The notes beneath the pieces were generated by a model that was not told the origin of the DNA, did not search any database, and saw nothing but the letters and a program-made list of their open reading frames with translations. Both the position numbers and the translations under genes were made by a program. This document shows positions 1 to 10,882 of a DNA stretch of 64,000 nt, piece by piece; the first letter of the stretch is position 1, and the number at the start of each line of letters is the position of its first letter. The stretch is taken from NCBI RefSeq assembly GCF_001704415.2, contig NC_030821.1, positions 35,199,210 to 35,263,209 of the forward strand. The letters run 5' to 3'. The stretch is from Capra hircus. Lineage: Eukaryota; Chordata; Mammalia; Artiodactyla; Bovidae.

Positions 1-1309
1 CATGTTTAGGGTTTTCCTACACATATCAGAAATACAGCAGATTGCCTCAAATAACCAGTTCTTCCTTTTAATTCTTTTGCTAAACGGAGAGTATTTTGTA
101 GGAATTGGAACACATCAGCCAAGAACAATTTCACCCCAAAATCTACACAGCTGCTTAGGTTCTCAAAATCTCCAAATGGCCCCTTGCAAGATTCTGTTAA
201 CATGCCCAAAGTACTCATAGTCTTTAGGACAACAGTTTACCACTCAGTATTGGAACTGCACCCAGAAGTCCTGCTTCCAGAAAAGTGTGTAATTGGGAAG
301 CAGTGCTGGATGAACTGGTAATAGCTGACTTCAGGGTGATTTCATCTCTCTCCAGTTGCCTCTTTACTTACTGTTCAGCTGTGATCCTTGCTCATCCCCA
401 GATCCGAAGATCAGAGGAAATGATGATCGTATTTCCAATTAGCACAAATAGTAGCTATCTTGAGCTGTATCATTAATCCTTTCAGGGACATTTGTATTGT
501 GTTACTTATTCTGTAGCCTAATGAGGCATAAAAGAAGAATCTCTTTCCTTTCCCTGTCTCTAAATTCAGGTCCAAATAATTGCTCCTGCTGCTAGAGACG
601 AAGGTTAATTTGAAGTAAAGACCCAGCTGGGGAGATTTTCACTTGTCTAAGCAATGGAATCAAATGTGTATAACCACTGTCACAAAACTGTCACCTTGTG
701 ACTTTGCTTTTTGCTATCTGAGCCTCAGTTTTATAATGCCTTCAATTGGGATGTACTTGCTATTTATGAATGTATGCCAAGAACATCTCATCCTTGGGCA
801 CCAGTTTTTTTCATTAAAAGTATTTAACCCAGCAATTTTAGTATTTATTAAACTATTCGCTTACTCAGTAACAAAGGTACCAAACATTTTGTTAGGGCTG
901 GAGATACAAATATGACTAGAGGACTATCTTCACCCTTAAAAAAGAGTTTAGCAAGTAATGGGAGCAGCAAAGGAGGGATGCTAAATTTAAATAGTGATAC
1001 TTCAGAATAAACATCACGAAAAATAAAAAATATGGAAGATAATTTTCCTTCCTACCATCCAGTGGTTTTTTCTAAAGCTTTTTCTAATATTAATTTTATT
1101 CAATAGCAGCTAACATCTTGGCTTACCTAGCAAAGCACCTGAGGGATACGACATACCCAATGAATGATAGTGGTTTGCTTAGGCATGGGGGGATATGTTT
1201 CAACATCTTGATTTGAGGGATAATTTATTTGGAGGACACACCCAAGAGACTCTCATGCATCCTTCACTTTTAAAGCGAATTAAAATTTTACCTTATAAAA
1301 ATATTCTGG
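1..1309. other. Unassigned sequence, no gene recognised
   Basis: AT-rich, CpG-poor DNA with no repeat end, splice-flanked exon or RNA gene that I can recognise. The longest open stretch (643-915, 90 codons, plus strand) shows no family motif and is within chance expectation. Confidence 0.6.
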
Positions 1310-1437
1310 AATGCTTATTAAACACACAAAATTCCTGGACCCTTTCATTGAAGGTTAGATTCAGGAGGTCTGGGGTCAGCCCACAAATCTGTGTATTTAT
1401 TGTAATAAACATCCAGCTGATTCTTAGCATCAGGCTA
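1310..1437 (+). mobile_element. MER5A-type hAT DNA transposon fragment
   Basis: The order of words follows the MER5A non-autonomous hAT-Charlie consensus as I remember it: an 'attcctggaccc' segment, then 'aggtctggggt' and a terminal 'ctgattcttagcatcagg'. It is strongly diverged. It abuts the SINE at its right end, which apparently used the MER5A end as its target. Confidence 0.6.
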
Positions 1438-1665
1438 TTGAATGTGAAAGTGTTAGCTGCTCAGTCATGTCTGACTCGTTGCAACCCCATGGACTATAGC
1501 CCACAGGGCTCCTCTGTCCATGGGATTCTCCAGGCAAGAATACTGGAGTCGGTTGTCATGCCCTCCTCCTCCAGGGGATTGTCAAGACCCAGGGATTGAA
1601 CGGAGTCTCCTGCAGCTCTTGCATTGCAGATGTATTCTTTACAGCTGAGCCACCCGGGAAGCCCC
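1438..1665 (-). mobile_element. Bov-tA SINE, antisense
   Basis: On the minus strand the tRNA-derived head (starting at the 'gggcttcc'-like end near 1665) is followed by the Bov-A unit shared with BovB, with the 3' end near 1450 ('gtgttagctgctcag' on the plus strand). Flanking 10-mers catcaggcta (1428-1437) and catcatgcta (1666-1675) differ at one base and are probably the target-site duplication. It is a non-coding, BovB-dependent retroposon; the Pol III box B is degraded. Confidence 0.9.
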
Positions 1666-1675
1666 CATCATGCTA

Positions 1676-2872
1676 ACAGAGCTTTAGAAAAACTTTTAAA
1701 TCTAGTCTTGAATTTTAAGCATTTGTGCTACTTATTTCTTAGTTGCTAGTCTGGGACTCTTAACTACCTCTCAACATTTGATAGAACATACTAGATTTCG
1801 TTCTAGAATTCCACTGATAGTTAAAAGTTACCAAACCTTTTTAAAAATCTAATCTCTCTATATATTAAAAAAACAGGATACAACTAACCAACTGGAAAGA
1901 TGAAAACTGCTCCCAGAATGTTTTCAATTTACTGACCTTTTTCTCCAATCAAGAGGAAACATTTTCCTATTCTGTGTAGGATAGGATTAGACAAGGATCT
2001 TCTCATCAGTATTCCCAAACAAAGAAAGTATTTTCTGGGCATTTGCTGTGTACTCTGGGAAATTACTCTGCCAATCTCCTTATAAACCCTCTCAGATGGC
2101 TTACTATGTCTGTATCCGAATAACTGATTTTAGATCAAACTGTAAAATGTGCAGACAAAAGAAAGTGTTTATTAAAAGTACTGAGTGAAAATATAACCAG
2201 ATTTATGTTGGAAAAATTTCTATTTTCAGAAGCAAAGGCACAAGAGTTAAATCTACTCCAAAAAACAAGCTCCTAACTCCTCGTGGTATAGTTCCTATCA
2301 CTGGAGAAGTGAATGTTCATGTGGTCCCTCTGCTCTCATATCCTTGCAGAGGCTCAGGGAACAAAGACCATAAGGAAGCGGTCCATGGTCTTGACTTTGA
2401 TGGCCTGAGCATGAGTTTCAGAATGGGAGCTGGAAAAAAAATTTAAGAAAACTTGAAAATAATTTTGGGCAGAGTAGAGTTTATTCCTCAGGGGAAGGAT
2501 ACTGGGAAGAGAGAAAAAGGAAAGGAGGAGAGGAGAATGGAGATCAAGCTAGTGTTGATAATGAAAAGATCTGTAAAGAAGGAATGCAAAGATTCAATCT
2601 GAGCTTATTTTACTGACTGTATAAACCATCCCCATCTTCACAAATTCTTAATAAAGCACCTGAGGCTGAGTCCACTTAAACACCTCATGGGAAAGTTTTC
2701 ATTTCCATAGTTTTGGTGGAAATGGGAGAAAGATGTGACATTCAATGTACACATCATGGAATTGGACAGCACACCTGGTGGTGTGGGCTAATCCAGACAC
2801 TGAAATGATTGATCAGAAGCAAGGTCTTAGCACCAGAGATGACCAGGACCAGCATCGGGGCCCAATCATTCA
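1676..2872. other. Unassigned sequence with a purine tract
   Basis: No gene or repeat recognised over about 1.2 kb. A purine-rich strand (GA/GGA runs) lies at about 2501-2540. Confidence 0.55.
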
Positions 2873-2917
2873 TGTATATATAATATATACACATGCATAC
2901 ATACATACATACACACA
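2873..2917. repeat. TA/CATA microsatellite
   Basis: Imperfect TA dinucleotides grade into CATA tetranucleotides (pure part about 2896-2912), then CA. Confidence 0.9.
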
Positions 2918-3201
2918 GGCAGGGTCTCTGCCGCTGTTCACTGGATGAGGTTTCAGTCAACTTCATTTGAAATTCAAAGATAAGTTCACATGTGGGTTAC
3001 ACATATAGCTGTAGTACATATAAGAGGGCTTTAGTAATACAGTAGGTATATGCATATCTACATTGAAATCTATCCAAATATGGATGCAGTATGGGCACAT
3101 GGGCATGAGTATTTGTGTATTTTGATGCTACCATTTGGGTTTTAGCTATTTACTCTAAGTTCTCTTAGATGTTTTAAATTCTACCAGGCAGTAGAGTGGA
3201 C

Positions 3202-3415
3202 TTCCCCAGGAGCTCAGTGGTTAAAGAATCCCCCTGCAACACAGGAGACACGGGAGACATGGGTTTGATCCCTGAGTCAGGAAGATTCCCCTGGAGGAGG
3301 GCATGACAACCCACACCAGATTCTTGCCTGGAGAATCCCACGGACAGAGAAGCCTGCAGGGCTACAGCCCAGGGGGTCACAAAGAGTCGGACTTGAACAG
3401 AAGGGACTAGACACC
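3202..3415 (+). mobile_element. Bov-tA SINE with TSD
   Basis: Sense-strand SINE: degenerate head 'cttccccaggagctcag', a box-B-like segment 'gggtttgatccct', the Bov-A middle with 'attcttgcctggagaat', and the BovB-like end 'aaagagtcggac'. It is flanked by direct repeats agagtggac at 3193-3201 and 3416-3424. About 10-15% of positions differ from the copies elsewhere in the window, so it is not a recent insertion. Confidence 0.92.
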
Positions 3416-3514
3416 AGAGTGGACAGATCTATGGGGAGCAGGAAGATGAACAAGCAAGGATAATGCTCTGTTCTTTAAGCAAGCTTCATATTTAATCCTA
3501 AGTAATAATGTATG

Positions 3515-3647
3515 GCATCACTGACTCGATGGGCATGAGTCTGAGTGAACTCTGGGAGTTGGTGATGGACAGGGAGGCCTGGTGTGCTGTGATTTATGGG
3601 GTCGCAAAGAGTCGGACATGACTGAGTGACTGAACTGAACTGAACTG
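3515..3647 (+). mobile_element. BovB LINE, severely 5'-truncated, with TSD
   Basis: Only the last 133 bp of BovB are present, beginning at 'gcatcactgactcgatgg' and ending in the (tgaac)n tail typical of RTE elements. An 11-bp TSD, aataatgtatg, lies at 3504-3514 and 3648-3658, so this is a complete short insertion and not a fragment of a longer one. Confidence 0.92.
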
Positions 3648-3929
3648 AATAATGTATGATGATACATTACTACCCTTGCATCCTAACTTCTTCATCTGAC
3701 CCTAAAGTAAAAATGTATAACATAATACTTAGTAAAGGAAACAAATGTGCTACCTCATTCTATGGGTTCATCGCCCTGCCCATGGGAAGCAAATTGTGCT
3801 CTGTGCCTACATCCTTCAGATAAACACACATAGGTCAGGACCAAGAAATTTCTTCTAGATACAAGTCTATAGGCCTTCCTCTCAGTTGCCACTGAGAGAG
3901 ATCACCAAATGTAAGGCAACAATTCTAGA

Positions 3930-3986
3930 TGTTGCAAACAGTCAGATACAACTGAGTGACTGAACTGAACTGAATTGAGCTGAACC
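3930..3986 (+). mobile_element. BovB 3'-tail fragment
   Basis: About 57 bp matching the extreme BovB 3' end ('gttgcaaacagtcag' to 'ctgaactgaactgaattgagc'). No TSD is apparent. Confidence 0.8.
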
Positions 3987-4636
3987 TACTTGGCAGATCC
4001 AAATTCTCCTTCAGTTGTATTGTTTCAATTGGGATAAAAGGTAGTAGAAACCCAGTTGTGGCTACAGACCCAAGAAACTTTTCCTGATCTATGTTTACTA
4101 AAAATAAAGCTAGAATTTTGATCCCCAGCAAATATTCCAAACTTGTACTGGGGGTAGGAAATGCATGATTAATTATCACCTTAAAACTCCAACAGTGTAA
4201 TCTATTTCCAGCGAGAATTATGCTATTACTAAAACAGAAATAATTGAGTAATTGATGGTAATTGCCTCGCAGCTATGTGTTGGATGCCATTTCTAAAAAG
4301 GAAGCCAATTTTCTAAAAACTGCATGTTAACTGTTGCACACAATTTATTCTCTATGTCATTAAGCCAAGGAGGATATTACTTGGGGGGGTTATTCATTTT
4401 TATTTTACATTAATGAACATTAAGAACCTCTAAATCACTTACAACAGTTAAGACAATTAGCTTTGTGTGGAAATGTTAGACCTCGCTTCACTCTTCCAGT
4501 ATCTGATATTTTCTTCCTTTACAAGAATACACTTTGATAAACTACAAGTCAGAACAGTGTGTATTTCACTCCCCTTTTTTACACATTGTGTATCATTCCT
4601 GTTGAATCTTAGTTTCCCTTTCAGATTTTCGAAAAA
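3987..4636. other. Unassigned sequence
   Basis: No gene or repeat recognised. A short G run occurs at about 4383-4389. Confidence 0.55.
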
Positions 4637-4943
4637 AGTGAAAGTTGCTCAGTTGCGTCAGACTCTACGACACCATGGACTATACAGTTCATGGAATTCT
4701 CCAGGCCAGAATACTGGAGTGGGTAGCCTTTCCCTTTTCCAGGGGATCTTCCCAATCCAGAGATCAAACCCAGGTCTTCCATATGGCATGCAGATTCCTT
4801 ACCAGCTGAGCCACAAGGGAAGCCCAAGAATACTGGAGTAGGTAGCCTATCCCTTCTCCAGGGGATCTTCCCAACCCAGGAATCGAACCAGGGTCTCCTG
4901 CATTGCAGGAAGATTCTTTCCCAGCTGAGTTACCAGGGAAGCC
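4637..4943 (-). mobile_element. Bov-tA SINE with duplicated tRNA-like head
   Basis: Read on the minus strand: a tRNA-derived head (4943 to about 4827), a join at 'cagtattcttgggcttccc', then a second head plus the Bov-A unit down to about 4637. The first head ends exactly where the second begins, so it is a head-head-BovA trimer and not two independent full SINEs. The same architecture and junction occur at 58446-58766. Confidence 0.88.
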
Positions 4944-5254
4944 GCAAATTTTCCAGGGATAGGAAGAAATAGTAACTCTTCAGTATATATCACAAGGTTG
5001 AAATATTTTGATGGATTCTGACTACTAACTTTTCAGCTCTATATTTTATATCAGATTTAAAGGTGAACTTTTCTTTTATTGCATAGTACAATAGATAACA
5101 AAAAAACTGGATAATGTAATATTTAAGTTAATAACAGCAATCATTTGAATGTATATAGCTCTACTATCTGAATAGCTTCCAAATATTTCATATATTGGCA
5201 CGTCTGTTTAAAACATCTTTCTAAAATGTATGGGTTGGAAGATAGACGGAAACT
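4944..5254. other. Unassigned sequence
   Basis: AT-rich stretch with no recognisable repeat or gene. Confidence 0.5.
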
Positions 5255-5580
5255 AGTATTTATCGAGTACTTATATTTCAGATACTTCATAAAATACAAG
5301 TTATTTAAATTTCATAATGGCCTTATCACAGTGTTCTCAAACTTTAGTCTATATAAGGACCATCCATAAAGCTTGGTAAAAAGGCAAATACTCTGGATTC
5401 ACTAAACCAAGATTCTGTTTCAGAAAATCTTGAAAGATCTCAGGGATTTAAACCATCCCCCCTTGATAATGCTGATGTAGGTTGTATTTACATGGAACAC
5501 AATGTGAGAAACACTGCCTATTACATGATTATTTTAGATGAATAAAGTAAGAAACTTGTCTAAGATCACCTATTCATAGA
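5255..5580 (-). mobile_element. MIR SINE relic, antisense, split by MER5A
   Basis: Left part (about 5255-5330) resembles the reverse-strand MIR words for 'tttattgagcacttac' and 'aattctcataa'; right part (about 5517-5580) resembles 'ttttagatgaggaaact...gtcac'. MER5A sits between them. Heavily diverged, so the boundaries are approximate. Confidence 0.55.
5331..5516 (+). mobile_element. MER5A hAT-type MITE, near full length
   Basis: Begins 'cagtgttctcaaacttt' and ends 'gagaaacactg', the CAGTG...CACTG inverted termini of MER5A, with the internal words 'agattctgtttcag' and 'tgatgctgatg' in consensus order. It is non-autonomous and non-coding. Length about 186 bp matches the family. Confidence 0.8.
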
Positions 5581-5717
5581 AAAAGTGGGTAGAATGCTTT
5601 TGCTCTTGAAGAATGAGGAAAACGTTAAGAAGCAAGGAAGAAAATAAGAGACCTTGGCATAGACAAGGAATGACCATGGAAATAAGAGATATTGGTAGGG
5701 TATTTTGGTTTTGGCAG

Positions 5718-5739
5718 TGTGTAAGTGTGTCGGGTGTAT

Positions 5740-5781
<42 letters not shown>

Positions 5782-5983
5782 TTCGCTCAATTGAGTCTGA
5801 CTCTTTGCAACCCCATGGACTGTAGCCTGCCAGGCTCCTCTGTCCATGGAATTCTCCAGGCAAGAATACTGGAGTGGGTAGCCATTCCCTTCTCCAGGGG
5901 ATCTTCCTCACCCAGGATTGAACCTAGGCAGGTCTCCTGCACTGCAGGCAAATTCTTTACCATCTAATCCACCAGGGAAGCCC
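5718..5983 (-). mobile_element. Bov-tA SINE with long TG tail and TSD
   Basis: Minus-strand SINE with its head at 5983 ('aagggcttccctggtgg' on the minus strand). Its 3' tail has become the TG microsatellite at the left. Direct repeats tttggcag at 5710-5717 and 5984-5991 bound the SINE together with the microsatellite, showing that the tail expanded after insertion. Confidence 0.92.
5745..5780. repeat. (TG)18 microsatellite
   Basis: Uninterrupted TG dinucleotides, preceded by an imperfect TGTATG stretch from about 5733. It derives from the CA-rich tail of the adjacent SINE and is a likely length polymorphism. Confidence 0.97.
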
Positions 5984-5991
5984 TTTGGCAG

Positions 5992-6570
5992 AGTGTCTGG
6001 TATTAAATCTACCTCCCATGATAAGCAACTGGACAAAGTAAATTAAATAACTATTTGCAGACAGAGTTTAACAATTAACACAGGGCTCTGGTCTTTGAAA
6101 GAAGGAAAGCATAAAGGTGAGTATACCAAATTTATCCTGGTTTTCTCCCTGATAAGACTTCCTAAACTATGGCACAGAAAAAATAAAGCCTGTGAAGAGT
6201 GGTATTCTTGCTGGGTTGTGTAAACAGAGTAAACTTTGGAGCTTCCAATACTCTAGGGTTTGAAGACAGGTTATTATATAGGAAGGGTGCAAAGGTAAGA
6301 ATCATCAAAACCTGACAAATTTCCCTTAGAATTCTTGGTTAATTCTTGAAATGCTACAAGGTAAGATTCCAAAAAGTTTAGCTGGGAAAATTCACTGGGA
6401 AACTGGGGAGTTCTGCAGAGATTTCTGAGGCTGCAGAGTGCTGAGAAAAAATTGGATTTCAGGTCCAATCAGGGCAAAGAGATCTTTGTGAACATCTCAG
6501 CCTTCTAGCTGAAACCATGGAGAACCATGCTGTAGGAGTAAGGGCCATACACAGGGAGTAAAGTCTACTC
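5992..6570. other. Unassigned sequence
   Basis: No repeat or gene recognised between the SINE and the L1. The minus-strand open stretch 6274-6468 (64 codons) has no recognisable similarity. Confidence 0.55.
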
Positions 6571-6837
6571 TAAAAATGATCATTGGAATTTTGATAGGGA
6601 TAACATTGAATCTATAGACAGCTTTGGGTAGTGTAGACATTTTAGCAATATTCATTCTTCCAGTTCATGAGCATGGATGTATCTTTCCATTTATTTGTGC
6701 CTTCTTCAATTTCTTTCAACATAGTCTTGAGGTTTTCAATGTACAGATCTTTCACCTCCTTGGGTAAATTCACATCAAAATTTTCATTTTTATTCTATTG
6801 TGAATGAGATTGTTTTCTGTATTTCCTTTTCAGTAAA
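6571..6837 (-). mobile_element. L1 ORF2 segment, inverted 5' part of a twin-primed L1
   Basis: On the minus strand this decodes, with frameshifts, as the L1 ORF2 thumb/C-terminal region ending at a PIKIPM-like motif at the left edge. The plus-strand L1 to the right starts at the next residues (PMVFFTEIG from about 6838). The two pieces are contiguous in L1 and opposite in orientation, the arrangement produced by twin priming. Confidence 0.75.
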
Positions 6838-7143
6838 CCCAATGGTATTTTTCACAGAAATAGGAAAGACAATCTTAAAATGTATATGGAACCACAAAAA
6901 GACTCCAAATAGCCAAAAAAAAAAAAATCTTGAGAAAGAAGAAAGCCAGAGGCATCACATTGCTGATTTCAAACTATATTACTAGCTATAGTAAAATAAC
7001 ATGTACCAGCATAAAAATAGACACCAGGGCCAAAGGAACAGAACTGAAACCCAGAAATAAATCCATGTATGTATGGTCAATTAATATTTGACAAGGAATC
7101 CGAGAATACTCAGTGGGGAAAAATAGTCTCCATAAAAATTGGA
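6838..7143 (+). mobile_element. L1 ORF2 relic, sense 3' part
   Basis: Decodes as PMVFFTEIGKTILKCIWNHKK followed by L1 ORF2 words (HHIADFKLYY, then the region around 'accagcataaaaatagac'). It is decayed and non-coding. It is interrupted at 7144 by SINE and BovB insertions and resumes at 8249. Confidence 0.8.
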
Positions 7144-7188
7144 GGGGCTTCCCAGGGAGCTCAGTGGTAAAGAAGCTGCCTGCCAATG
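7144..7188 (+). mobile_element. Bov-tA head fragment
   Basis: About 45 bp of the tRNA-derived SINE head ('gggcttcccagggagctcag' to 'tgccaatg'). It ends abruptly at the BovB start, so it may have been cut by the BovB insertion or by a deletion. Confidence 0.75.
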
Positions 7189-8248
7189 TTTAAAATTGGG
7201 AAAGGAGTATGACAAGTCTGTATACTGTCACCCTGCTTAACTTCTGTACAGAATACATCATGTAAAATGCAGAGCTGGATGAATCACAAGCTGGAATCAA
7301 GATTGCCAGGAGACCTATCAGCATCCTCAGATATGTAGGTGATACCACTCTAATGGCAGAAAGAAGAAAGGAACTAAAGAGCTTCTTAATGAGGGTGAAA
7401 GAGGAGAGTGAAAGAGCTGACTTAAAACTCAACATCCAATAAACTTAAGATCATGGTATCTGGTCTCATCACTTTATAGCAAATCAATGGGGAAAAAGTG
7501 GAAACAGTAACAGATTTTACTTTTTTGGGCTCCAAAATCACTATAGATGGTGACTGCAGACATGAAATTAAAAGACGCTTTCTCCTTGGAGGGAAAGCTA
7601 TGATTAGCCTAGACAGCATATTAAAAAGCAGAGACATTACTCTGCCAACAAAGGTCCTTCAAGTCAAAGCTATGGTTTCCCAGTAGTCATGTATGGATGT
7701 GAGAGTTGGACTATAAAGAAAGCTGCTAGCTAAGTCACTTCAGTACTGTTCAACTCTTTGTGACCCCATGGATTGTAGCTCGCCAGGCTTCTCTGTCCAT
7801 GGGATTTTCCAGGCAAGAATACCAGAGTGGGTTTCTATTTCCTTCTCCTAAAGAAAGCTAAGCACCAAAGAACTGATGCTTTTGAACTGTGGTGTTAGAG
7901 AAGACTCTTGAGAGTCCCTAGGACTGCAAGGAGATCCAACCAGTCAATTCTAAAGGAAATAAGTTCTGAATATTCATTAGAAGGACTGATGCTGAAGCTG
8001 AAACTCCAATACTTTGGCCACCTGATGCAAAGAACTGACTCACTGGAAAAGACCCTAATGCTGGGAAAGATTGCAGGCAGAAGGAGAAGGGGACAACAGA
8101 GGATGAGATGATTGGATGGCATCACGGACTGGATGGACATGAGTTTGAGCAAGCTCCAGGAGTTGGTGATGGGCAGGGAAGCCTGGTGTGCTGCAGTCCA
8201 TGGGGTCACAAAGAGTCAGACATGACTGAGCAACTGAACTGAACTGAA
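7189..8248 (+). mobile_element. BovB LINE, 5'-truncated, inside L1
   Basis: Starts in the reverse transcriptase around the GKGV-CILSP region and runs to the (tgaac) tail at 8248. The YADD-equivalent site reads as 'tatgtaggtgataccact' (Y-V-G-D-T-T), so the second catalytic position is mutated, and several frameshifts and stops are present. It carries a nested SINE at 7725-7848. L1 sequence continues on both sides, so BovB inserted later than L1. Confidence 0.93.
7725..7848 (-). mobile_element. Bov-A type SINE nested in BovB, with TSD
   Basis: One Bov-A monomer in antisense ('gctaagtcacttcag' at the left, the Bov-A2 signature, to 'ccttctcc' at the right). An 11-bp TSD, taaagaaagct, lies at 7714-7724 and 7849-7859. 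It is the youngest of the three nested layers here (L1, then BovB, then this SINE). Confidence 0.93.
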
Positions 8249-8608
8249 GGGATTAATATCCAAAACATGTAAGGAACTTATGCAACTCAATAACAAAAAC
8301 ACAGCAGACAAAGAAAAGCTATCTGGTTTTAGAATGGCAGAAGAACCAAATAGACACTTTTCCAAAGAAAACACACAAATGGCCCATAGGTAGATGAAAA
8401 GGTGCTGAACATCACTGATCATCTGAGAAATGCAAATCAAAACTGCATTGAGATATCACCTCCATCCTATTAGAACTGCTACCATCAGAAAGACAAGATA
8501 CAACAGTGTTGGTGAAGATGTGGAGAAAAGGGAATCCTTGTGCACTGTGGTAGCAATGTAACTTGGTGAGCAGCTATGGAAACCAGAATTGAGGCTCCTC
8601 AAAAAAAA
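8249..8608 (+). mobile_element. L1 ORF2 C-terminal relic, continuation
   Basis: Resumes the L1 split by BovB: words such as 'ccaaatagacacttttcc', 'atgcaaatcaaaactgc' and 'gatgtggagaaaaggg' correspond to the L1 ORF2 C-terminus (NRHFSK..., MQIK, RCGEK). It is cut at the right by a SINE, and I do not recognise L1 beyond it. Confidence 0.82.
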
Positions 8609-8610
8609 TC

Positions 8611-8827
8611 AGGACTCCACTGGTGGCTCAGATGGTAAAGAATCTGCCTCCTTTGCAGGAGACCCAGGTTTGATCCCTGAGTCAAGAAGATCCCCTGGGG
8701 TAGGAAATGGCAATCCACTCCAGTATTTTTGCCTGGAGAATTCCATGGACAGAGGAACCTGGCAGGCTACAGTCCATAGGGGTTGCAAAGAATCAGATAT
8801 GACTGAAGTAACTCAGCACACACACAG
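8611..8827 (+). mobile_element. Bov-tA SINE
   Basis: Sense copy: head 'actccactggtggctcag', box B 'ggtttgatccctg', Bov-A unit with 'ccatggacagagg', BovB-like end and a CACACA tail. TSD not clear. Confidence 0.92.
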
Positions 8828-9104
8828 AGTCTGAAATTAACACAGAAAGAAATGCAATGTGCAATTATAGTTTCATTCTGTGAACCATAACCATTGATTC
8901 TGTGCTCACTAAGGGTAAAGTCTCAGAAATAGAGCCTTTTGAATATAAATAAAGGGCAGAAAACACTGGTCCAGCCTTAGTCAGTTCTTAACATCTTGGG
9001 AGATAATGCAAATCAAAGAGGGAAAACAGTAGAGGATTATCATAGAATTCTATTTCCAAAATTTCCTATTCATGTGTCTTATTGACGATCTACATTGAAA
9101 CTGA

Positions 9105-9470
9105 TGTCCTAAGTGCTACAAAAACAAATATTAAATAGACACAGTCCATTCTCCAAAGCTTCCCCTCTAATATGAAGAGAGAAAAATGCAGTAACAAATA
9201 AACGCAATGAGTGTTGAAGGTGACATAATAGAAATCTAGAAGGTTTCAGTGTGACACAATGCAGAAAATGAGCAATTCTTCCTGGAATGCATTAAAAAAA
9301 AATGTTCATAGGAGGGGTGACATGACCTCTAAATTTTGAAAGATGAGAGGCTATTTGCCAGTGGCCATGAAGGAGCAAAGCATGTCAGGCAGTAGAGGGG
9401 AAGGGTATGGGTTAGACAAACAGTATTCATAGTTTGGGAGTGAATGTGGCACCATGTGTGAGATGAAGCA
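9105..9470 (+). mobile_element. Old mammalian interspersed repeat (LINE 3'-end type)
   Basis: Diverged sequence reminiscent of old LINE 3' regions: 'gtcctaagtgctaca', 'acagtccattctcc', then 'ggaggggtgacatgacctct' and 'gaaagatgagaggc'. I cannot fix the family (L1M versus L2) from memory; boundaries are approximate. Confidence 0.4.
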
Positions 9471-10069
9471 TGGTTAAAGGGATGCTGGGGAAGTCCACAG
9501 AGGACACACTACTGAGAATACTCTATGCCACATATAACATACAGGATCTGGCTTTATTGGCAAAAACTGCCATTACTTAGTCCAAATCTTCTTCAAATGA
9601 AAAAATAAATGTAGCCAAGCCCTACAAGATCTGTGCTAATATGGTAGTCATAAACCACATATGGCTATTTAAATTTAAACCTAATAAAATTTAAAATTCA
9701 CCTCCTTGGCTCCACTAGCTAAATCTGAAATATTCTCTAAGACATATGTAGCTAGTGGCTAGTCGACTTGACAGCACATTCAGTGGCTTGGCAAAACCTA
9801 AGTTTGTCTTTCACTCAAGTAAAGACCAAAACAGGAGTTCTAGATAATAGGCAATGGAAGTTTGATGAACACAGTCATTCAAAATCCAAGCTGACAGAAT
9901 CTCTGCTATCTTCAGAATGCAGTTTTCTAAATCATACTAAGCGTCACAATGTACAGATTAGATTGGGAAGACCATTGAAGGCTCTTGTAAAAGATTTTAT
10001 GGTCAGAACTATAGGAAATGCATATTCCTCCTGTTAACATCTTATTGACTAGAAACAACTCAGTGTTAT
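9471..10069. other. Unassigned sequence
   Basis: No gene or repeat recognised. The open stretch 9768-10037 (89 codons, plus) has no family motif. Confidence 0.5.
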
Positions 10070-10274
10070 GGGCTTCGTTAGAGGCTCAGGCAGGAAAGAA
10101 TCCGCCTGAAATGCAGGAGACTCAAGTTCAAACCCTGGGTCAGGAAGATCCCTGGGAGAAAGGAATGGCTACCTACTCCAGTATTCTTGCCTGGAGAATT
10201 CCATGGACAGAGGAACCTGAAAGGCTATGGTTCATGGGGCTGCAAAGAGCTAGATACAACCGAGCATCTAACAC
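10070..10274 (+). mobile_element. Bov-tA SINE
   Basis: Sense copy from 'gggcttcgttagaggctcag' to 'accgagcatctaacac'. Box B is degraded ('agttcaaaccctg'). Confidence 0.9.
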
Positions 10275-10641
10275 TATGCCTTGTTCATCACTAACACTAT
10301 GGGCATAAGAAGGCTGGGAAACATAGTATAGCTGGAATCCCAGAAAGAAAAGGAAACCCACCTGCAGATTTTACTGCAATCTCAGTCATTCTTTGATAAC
10401 TTGAGGTCTTCTTCATTATTAATTGTATTCATTATACTGTGCCCTGATGCTCAATGAGGCCATCTTTACCTATTGGTGTCTGTTGTCCTTATACTAAATG
10501 TCTCCAGGCTCTGGGTTTTACAGAGTAATTCTCTACCTTCTGCTTCACTGTGAATCATAGTCACCATCATGGTTACTTGTTTCCCCACTCTTGTGTTTTT
10601 AGTCTAGATGAAACAAAATCTTCCTATAAAAATAGAGATAC
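10275..10641. other. Unassigned sequence
   Basis: Nothing recognised in about 370 bp between two SINEs. Confidence 0.5.
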
Positions 10642-10662
10642 ACAGACTGAGCACGCACACAA

Positions 10663-10776
10663 ATAATACTGGAGTGGGTTGCCATTTTCTTCTCCAGGGG
10701 ACCTTCCCTATCCAGGGATCGAATCCACCTCCTGCACTGCAACTGGATTCTTTGCCGCTGAGACACTGGGGAAGCC
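10663..10776 (-). mobile_element. Bov-tA head only, antisense, with inverted tail piece
   Basis: The minus strand holds the tRNA head through to 'ctccagtattatt', but the Bov-A body is missing. Immediately left (about 10642-10662) is 'acagactgagcacgcacaca', the SINE's terminal words in the opposite orientation. This suggests a deletion and inversion of the 3' end. Confidence 0.75.
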
Positions 10777-10882
10777 CACCAACTTCATTACCTTTATGAG
10801 TCTGAGATCTACAGAAAACAGACTCCTGGTTAATTCAAGTATTGTTCTTTATATATCTGACTATTATAAAAGACATTTATAG

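Noticed and set aside
5570..5911. 113-codon minus-strand ORF with a His-Thr repeat
   Set aside because: The repeat is the TG microsatellite of a SINE tail, and the rest is SINE sequence.
8611..8690. tRNA gene
   Set aside because: The tRNA-like heads of Bov-tA and CHR SINEs keep box-B-like words but cannot fold as tRNAs and continue into SINE bodies.
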